From: UBA2943 sp946534895
GTDB taxonomy: Bacteria > Bacillota > Clostridia > Christensenellales > Aristaeellaceae
Reading direction: 5' to 3'
DNA length: 8,252 nt
NCBI GenBank assembly: GCA_946534895.1
Contig: CAMNDE010000110.1
Span: 1-8,252 of the forward strand
Shown here: in pieces, positions 4,515-8,252 of the stretch
Layout: the number at the start of each line of letters is the position of its first letter
Numbering within the stretch: the first letter of the stretch is position 1
Notes under the pieces: model-generated
The model's input: the letters and a program-made list of their open reading frames with translations, nothing else
Told to the model about the DNA's origin: nothing
Databases searched by the model: none
Made by a program: the position numbers and the translations under genes

Positions 4515-6101
4515 TTATTCCCGGAACGCGCTCACCGTAAGGTCCCCGGTATCATTCACCCGCAGAAGGTAGGGTGTCCGGTCTTCCGCGTAGAGGATGA
4601 TGCCGTCGCAGCTGGGGTAGCCGCTGCGCATTCTGAAGGGCTTGTTGCGCACATAGGAAGCCCGGGTCTCGTCCGTCTCCAGCCAGTCCGCCTGCACCTG
4701 ACCGGCCAATTGCGGGTCCACGGCCCGGACGCTTCCGTCCTCGCCGATGCCCAGGATCTTCCCGATGTTCTGCCGCCCCTGATCCCGACGCACACAGCCG
4801 GAAATCAGGTCCCGAAGCCGTCCCTGGCTTTCCCGCAGATGCTCCAGCTGTTCCCGGATTCCATCTTCCCGGTGCATGGGCGGCGGTCTGTGCCCGTGCA
4901 CCGACATGGCCAGGGCGCTCTGGTTCAGGATGTCAATGCTGCGCATGCATTCCTCCACCCGTCTTGCCAGGGTCTGCATATCTGTCTGCACATTGCCGTT
5001 TCCGCCCTGAAGCTCCCGCAGCGCCTTTTCCAGGTTTTCTACCGCGCTGTCCAGTTTTTCCCACTCCCGGCTGCTTGCCCTGAGCTTTTCCACGTTTTCG
5101 CGCAGAATATTGTCCTGGTTTTCCAGGTTCCGGGTCTGGGTTTCCAGCCCCGCCAGGCGCTCGCCGAATCCGTCCATGCGCTGGTCCACGGCATGTGCCA
5201 GGCCGCTCTGCTGCCTCTGCAGATCCTCGCGCATTCTGTCCGCGCTGCCGGAGGCTGTTTCCGCCGCTTTCCGCAGACTGTCCATGTCACTGCGCATTTC
5301 TTCCCTGGCATTTGCCTCCGCCTGGATATGCGCCGCCAGGTTTTTCCGGGTTTCCTGCAGCTGCGCCGCGAGCCTGTTGAGCTCATCCCCTGCCGCGCCA
5401 TGTACCTGCGATTCCAGTGCCTGCACCTGGCTGTTCAGTTCCGCTCTTGCACGGTCCGCTTCGGAAAGCCTGGCATTTACATCCTTCAGGGCCTGTTCCG
5501 TCTGTTCCCTTGCTTCCTCCAGGCTCTTGGCCAGATTGCCACGGCATGTCTGTTCCCGGTCCCGGCACTGTTCCAGGCTGGACGTGAAGCCCGACTGCAG
5601 ACTTTCCAGTGTTTCCTCTGTCTTCTGCGCCTTTTCCTCCAGTGCACGGATGCGCTCACCGGCCGCGCTGGCCTGGGCCGCCATGTCCGGACTGTTGAGT
5701 TCCGGGTCCAGATGAAGCTGCGCGCTTTCCCGGGCCAGGCGTTCCAGTTCCTCCCGCAGCTCGCCGTACAGATCCCGGGGATGCCCCGGGTACATGTCCT
5801 CCGGCCGGTCGCCCATGACCTTCAGGGTCACATAGCAGGTGCTTGCCCGGTCCCGGCTGTCCGCGGTCATACCGGTGACATTGAGGTAGCATCTGCCCGG
5901 GTCCACTTCCGGCGGCACATGGCAGCGCCCGTCCATGAGCATGACATTGCTTGTATGCCCGTGCTGGGTGAACTGGGCAAACTTCACGTACCGGTCCCAG
6001 TCCCGGGAAAAGCTGAACTCCAGCATTTCCCGCCGGTCCATCTCATTCCCGGGCCTTCCCGGCTCCACATAGATATTCTGTCCGCGTACCTGTATCCGCA
6101 T
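4515..6101 (-). CDS. Long coiled-coil tail adapter / baseplate upper-like protein
   Basis: This 528-residue structural protein belongs to the tail tip. Residues 1-98 form a beta-rich domain (EFSFSRDWDRYVKFAQFTQ, MLMDGRCHVPPEV, CYLNVTGM) of the type that begins many Clostridia phage baseplate or fibre proteins and docks them to the tail. Residues about 110-400 are an almost continuous coiled coil rich in E, R, Q, A and L, broken by the His/Pro-rich HGHRPPPMHRED at 402-413, with a further helix to about 436. The C-terminus has QADWLETDETRASYVRNKP (470-488), a recurring fibre motif, and a beta module ending LTVSAFRE. It starts at ATG 6101 with AAAGGAG seven bases upstream, overlapping the previous stop. 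It probably presents the fibre encoded next. BppU-like is an analogy; homology was not tested. Confidence 0.82.
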   Translation of the reverse strand: MRIQVRGQNIYVEPGRPGNEMDRREMLEFSFSRDWDRYVKFAQFTQHGHTSNVMLMDGRCHVPPEVDPGRCYLNVTGMTADSRDRASTCYVTLKVMGDRPEDMYPGHPRDLYGELREELERLARESAQLHLDPELNSPDMAAQASAAGERIRALEEKAQKTEETLESLQSGFTSSLEQCRDREQTCRGNLAKSLEEAREQTEQALKDVNARLSEADRARAELNSQVQALESQVHGAAGDELNRLAAQLQETRKNLAAHIQAEANAREEMRSDMDSLRKAAETASGSADRMREDLQRQQSGLAHAVDQRMDGFGERLAGLETQTRNLENQDNILRENVEKLRASSREWEKLDSAVENLEKALRELQGGNGNVQTDMQTLARRVEECMRSIDILNQSALAMSVHGHRPPPMHREDGIREQLEHLRESQGRLRDLISGCVRRDQGRQNIGKILGIGEDGSVRAVDPQLAGQVQADWLETDETRASYVRNKPFRMRSGYPSCDGIILYAEDRTPYLLRVNDTGDLTVSAFRE

Positions 6102-6114
6102 TGTTATTCTCCTT

Positions 6115-7758
6115 TCACAGTCCTTCCCCGGTCAGCGAGCGGATAAAGGTGCGCACATGCACGTCCGCCTCAATCCTTGCAAGTCCATCCGGCTGAAAGC
6201 TTATGGTATGCCACGCGCCCCGCCTGACTCGACCCTCACTGTCCCTGTCAAGATAGGGCAGCGCGTCCATTTCCTGGCCTGTATCCGGCACCGGATTTCC
6301 GTCCACATACACCCGTACGCCATCCAGGCTGCTTTTGGGGGAATAGATGCCGAACACGGTTTTGTGCACATGCTCTCCCACATTCAGCGCTTTTTCCAAT
6401 GTGGAGGACAGGATCTTCACCGTCAGGGACTGGTTCACGGTCTGGGCGGTATGGTAATGCTTTCCCTCCGCCGCCGCGCCGATCTGATACCCCGTCTGCA
6501 GGTTCTGGGCGGGCACCTGCACCGTGGCGCTGACGCCGTCCATGACCAGACTGCCGGTTCCTCCGCTGCTCTTCTGCTGGGTATAGGCCCGGAAGGGCAG
6601 CACCTTCCAGCGCACCATGACCTTGTTCACCCGGATGGCGTCCTCGTCCACATAGAAGGAGAGCTCCGCCGGGTGATCCGCGTCCGCGTTGTCCCCGAAG
6701 TGCACGCCGTACTCGCTGGCACTGCCCTGGCTGGTCACGCTTTCCGTCTCCAGATGCCGGGCAAGCCCGGACAGCATCTGACCCGCGGTGCCTGTACTGT
6801 CCAGGTTGAGTCTCGCCACATAACCATATGCGTCCGGGATTTCCAGCGACATGACATGAAGGCATATGACCCTTCCCTCCTCCGGCAGGCACAGCCGGCA
6901 GAGCCTGCCGGGCTCGAACCGGTCCAGTTCCTCGCCCGTCATGCCATGCAGCAGGTCCAGCTCCGCGGCAAGACTGGTATTTGGATGGGATTTTGCGGAT
7001 ATTTCCCGTTCCGCCAGCGCCAGCAGCTGTTCCGGCAGATCCACGGCCCGGTCCGCCAGAATCTGTTCCCGGATGCCGTAGACATTCTGTGTGTCCGCTT
7101 CCAGGTACTTTTCGGGGAGCTTCAGCTGATCCGCTCCCTCGCCGTATCCCAGGGCGTAGAGTCTGGTGACCACGGCGGACACATCTTCCCGGATCCGGAC
7201 ATTCCGGACATTGCGGGACAGCCGGATCTCACAGGAAGGTTCCGCTTCCAGACGCAGCACATGCACCTTCATGGCCGGGGTCTCATACCGGAAGAAGTAT
7301 TCGTCCCTGAGTACTTCCAGCAGTTTCTGCATGCCGCTCCGGATGTCCACATTCTCAAAGGACAGGCTGACCGTTTCCTCCGCCTCGCACATCCCGAGCT
7401 GCCACAGGTCCTGAAAGCCCAGCAGGAAGTTCATGACCTCCCGGACCGGCATGTCATGGACCTCATGGTGCCCGAACAGTACGCGGTCATGCAAAGCTGC
7501 GCTCACATGCTCCAGCTCCAGGGTCTGGCTCTTCCCATGCTCATACCTTGTTTCCATGGAATGTATGCGGAATACGCCGCAGCTCCGGCTCTCGGCCCTT
7601 ATGTCGAAGAGGTTCCCCGGCTCAGCCCAGGGCGGCTCCATTAATTGCATGCTGGCGCTGGCTGACTGTTTCAGGTGCATGTGCACGCTGAGCCTGTCCG
7701 GCCGCATTCTGGCAATTTCCCGCATGTCCGCGTCCAGTTGTCGCACCCACTGTTCCAT
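6115..7758 (-). CDS. Tal-like tail hub / prophage endopeptidase-tail protein
   Basis: This 547-residue protein is probably the tip hub closing the tail tube. The N-terminal two thirds (1-350) fit the phage minor structural protein/Prophage_tail family: the segments FLLGFQDLWQLG (111-122) and VVTRLYALGYGEGADQ (196-211, matching the family's TRLYxYG element), then LALAEREISAKSHPN (246-260). The C-terminal part has HYH (434-436) and HVH (463-465), possible metal-binding HxH sites, then FGIYSPK, VDGNPVP and GAWHTISFQPDGLARIEADV, a beta domain I associate with Lachnospiraceae phage tail proteins. No peptidase active site can be named with confidence. It starts at ATG 7758 with AAAGGAAA upstream, 12 bases after the Dit-like stop. 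Its stop overlaps the next gene's ribosome site. Confidence 0.85.
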   Translation of the reverse strand: MEQWVRQLDADMREIARMRPDRLSVHMHLKQSASASMQLMEPPWAEPGNLFDIRAESRSCGVFRIHSMETRYEHGKSQTLELEHVSAALHDRVLFGHHEVHDMPVREVMNFLLGFQDLWQLGMCEAEETVSLSFENVDIRSGMQKLLEVLRDEYFFRYETPAMKVHVLRLEAEPSCEIRLSRNVRNVRIREDVSAVVTRLYALGYGEGADQLKLPEKYLEADTQNVYGIREQILADRAVDLPEQLLALAEREISAKSHPNTSLAAELDLLHGMTGEELDRFEPGRLCRLCLPEEGRVICLHVMSLEIPDAYGYVARLNLDSTGTAGQMLSGLARHLETESVTSQGSASEYGVHFGDNADADHPAELSFYVDEDAIRVNKVMVRWKVLPFRAYTQQKSSGGTGSLVMDGVSATVQVPAQNLQTGYQIGAAAEGKHYHTAQTVNQSLTVKILSSTLEKALNVGEHVHKTVFGIYSPKSSLDGVRVYVDGNPVPDTGQEMDALPYLDRDSEGRVRRGAWHTISFQPDGLARIEADVHVRTFIRSLTGEGL

Positions 7759-7770
7759 ATGCTTTCCTTT

Positions 7771-8252
7771 CTACAGATAGAGTTCCCGGTACCGCGCCTG
7801 TACATGCACTCTTGCGCTGGCATCCACGCCCAGCACATTCTCTGTGCCGCAGCGCACCAGGAGTTCGTCGGAGGACGCCGCGCTGCGGCATGAGAGCGCC
7901 AGTTTGTCACCGGAACAGATGCGCTGTATATGCTGCCGGTCGTACCAGAGACGGAAAGATGCACCGGGTCTCAGCTGCAGGCCGGAAAAGGACATCCAGG
8001 AAAGTCTCGTATCGCTGCCTGTTTCCATCTCCAGCCTGTCCATATCCCTCGTATCCAGGTTGGTCACTTCCAGTTCCAGGGGCAGCACGTCGGTATGGCC
8101 GCCTGGCGTGATTTGCAGTTCCCCGGAGCGCATGTCGCCCGAGATTTCCTGCACATGCCCTTGCCAGTACGGGACGCAGCAGGACAGGCAGCGTATGGTT
8201 ATGGTCTGGGTCCAGCTCAGAATTGGCGGGGTCTGGGGGCACAATACCTGGT
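7771..8252 (-). CDS. Distal tail protein (Dit)-like, C-terminal part
   Basis: The frame enters from beyond the right edge and ends with TAG at 7771-7773; about 160 residues are visible. The segment TPPILSWTQTITI, the turn SFSGLQLRPGASFRLWYDRQ, and the end SSDELLVRCGTENVLGVD ... VHVQARYRELYL match what I recall of the C-terminal beta domain of Dit-like proteins in Clostridia prophages (final ...ARGxWL). Dit forms the hexameric ring joining tail tube, Tal hub and adsorption proteins. Its place directly before Tal is the standard order. An apparent TTG start at 8244 is only the first possible start inside the window; the frame is open up to the edge, so the true start lies outside. A tail-tube or other tail-tip protein is the main alternative. 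Confidence 0.72.
   Translation of the reverse strand, partial: QVLCPQTPPILSWTQTITIRCLSCCVPYWQGHVQEISGDMRSGELQITPGGHTDVLPLELEVTNLDTRDMDRLEMETGSDTRLSWMSFSGLQLRPGASFRLWYDRQHIQRICSGDKLALSCRSAASSDELLVRCGTENVLGVDASARVHVQARYRELYL

Noticed and set aside
4710..6146. 478-codon plus-strand open frame opposite the adapter gene
   Set aside because: It is the mirror of the coiled-coil coding sequence. Its apparent Leu/Phe/Cys/Arg bias follows from Glu/Lys/Gln codons on the other strand.
6157..7644. 495-codon plus-strand open frame opposite the Tal-like gene
   Set aside because: The minus-strand frame has clear tail-protein motifs and a ribosome site. The plus frame has neither.
1..8252. CRISPR array, tRNA, rRNA, insertion sequence or diversity-generating retroelement
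   Set aside because: No regularly spaced repeats, cloverleaf, transposase motifs, terminal repeats of an IS or reverse-transcriptase motifs were seen on either strand.
325..8252. Contractile tailocin or antifeeding-type particle
   Set aside because: Dit- and Tal-like proteins with terminases point to a non-contractile DNA-packaging phage. No sheath, gpW-like baseplate or AAA chaperone is seen in the window.

Overview
The window is mostly the left end of an integrated tailed phage of the long-tailed (siphovirus-like) type. It abuts a short piece of host DNA from a low-to-mid GC Bacillota bacterium, probably a gut Clostridia or Erysipelotrichia relative. The host assignment rests on the left-edge fragment, which looks like the AAA-ATPase/PD-(D/E)XK family that is very common in those groups. 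It also rests on the phage proteins (Tal, Ig-like tail adapter, NlpC/P60-SH3 lysin, TerS type), which resemble those of Lachnospiraceae-type gut prophages. These are recollections of families; no database was searched.

Layout from left to right: 1-198 (+) is the 3' end of the ATPase-like gene, which stops early and lacks the usual C-terminal nuclease domain. 199-324 is non-coding and holds hairpins, including a strong bidirectional terminator at 273-313. From 325 to the right edge every gene is on the minus strand, tightly packed, and reads as one late operon entering from beyond the right edge. In transcription order it encodes: the C-terminal part of a Dit-like distal tail protein; a Tal-like tail hub/endopeptidase-tail protein; a long coiled-coil tail adapter; a repeat-built tail fibre; a 41-residue unknown protein; an NlpC/P60 endolysin with an SH3 domain; two small membrane proteins (candidate holins); the small terminase; and the large terminase.

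The genes form three modules: tail tip and host contact (8252 to 3658), lysis (3527 to 2096) and DNA packaging (2080 to 325). Head, portal and tape-measure genes are not in the window and, if present, lie to the right. Hand counts give about 47% GC in 1-180 and about 65% in one sampled 60-base stretch of the terminase gene, so the host/phage junction probably lies in 199-324.

I do not see a wholly new system. The points most worth checking are the terminase pair at the extreme end of the element after the lysis genes, the truncated host ATPase at the junction, the Asn in the large-terminase Walker A motif, a C-terminal beta module shared by two adjacent tail proteins, the small TTG-started ORF, and a lysis/packaging block that uses TTG/GTG starts, 4-base TTGA overlaps and a duplicated initiation sequence.
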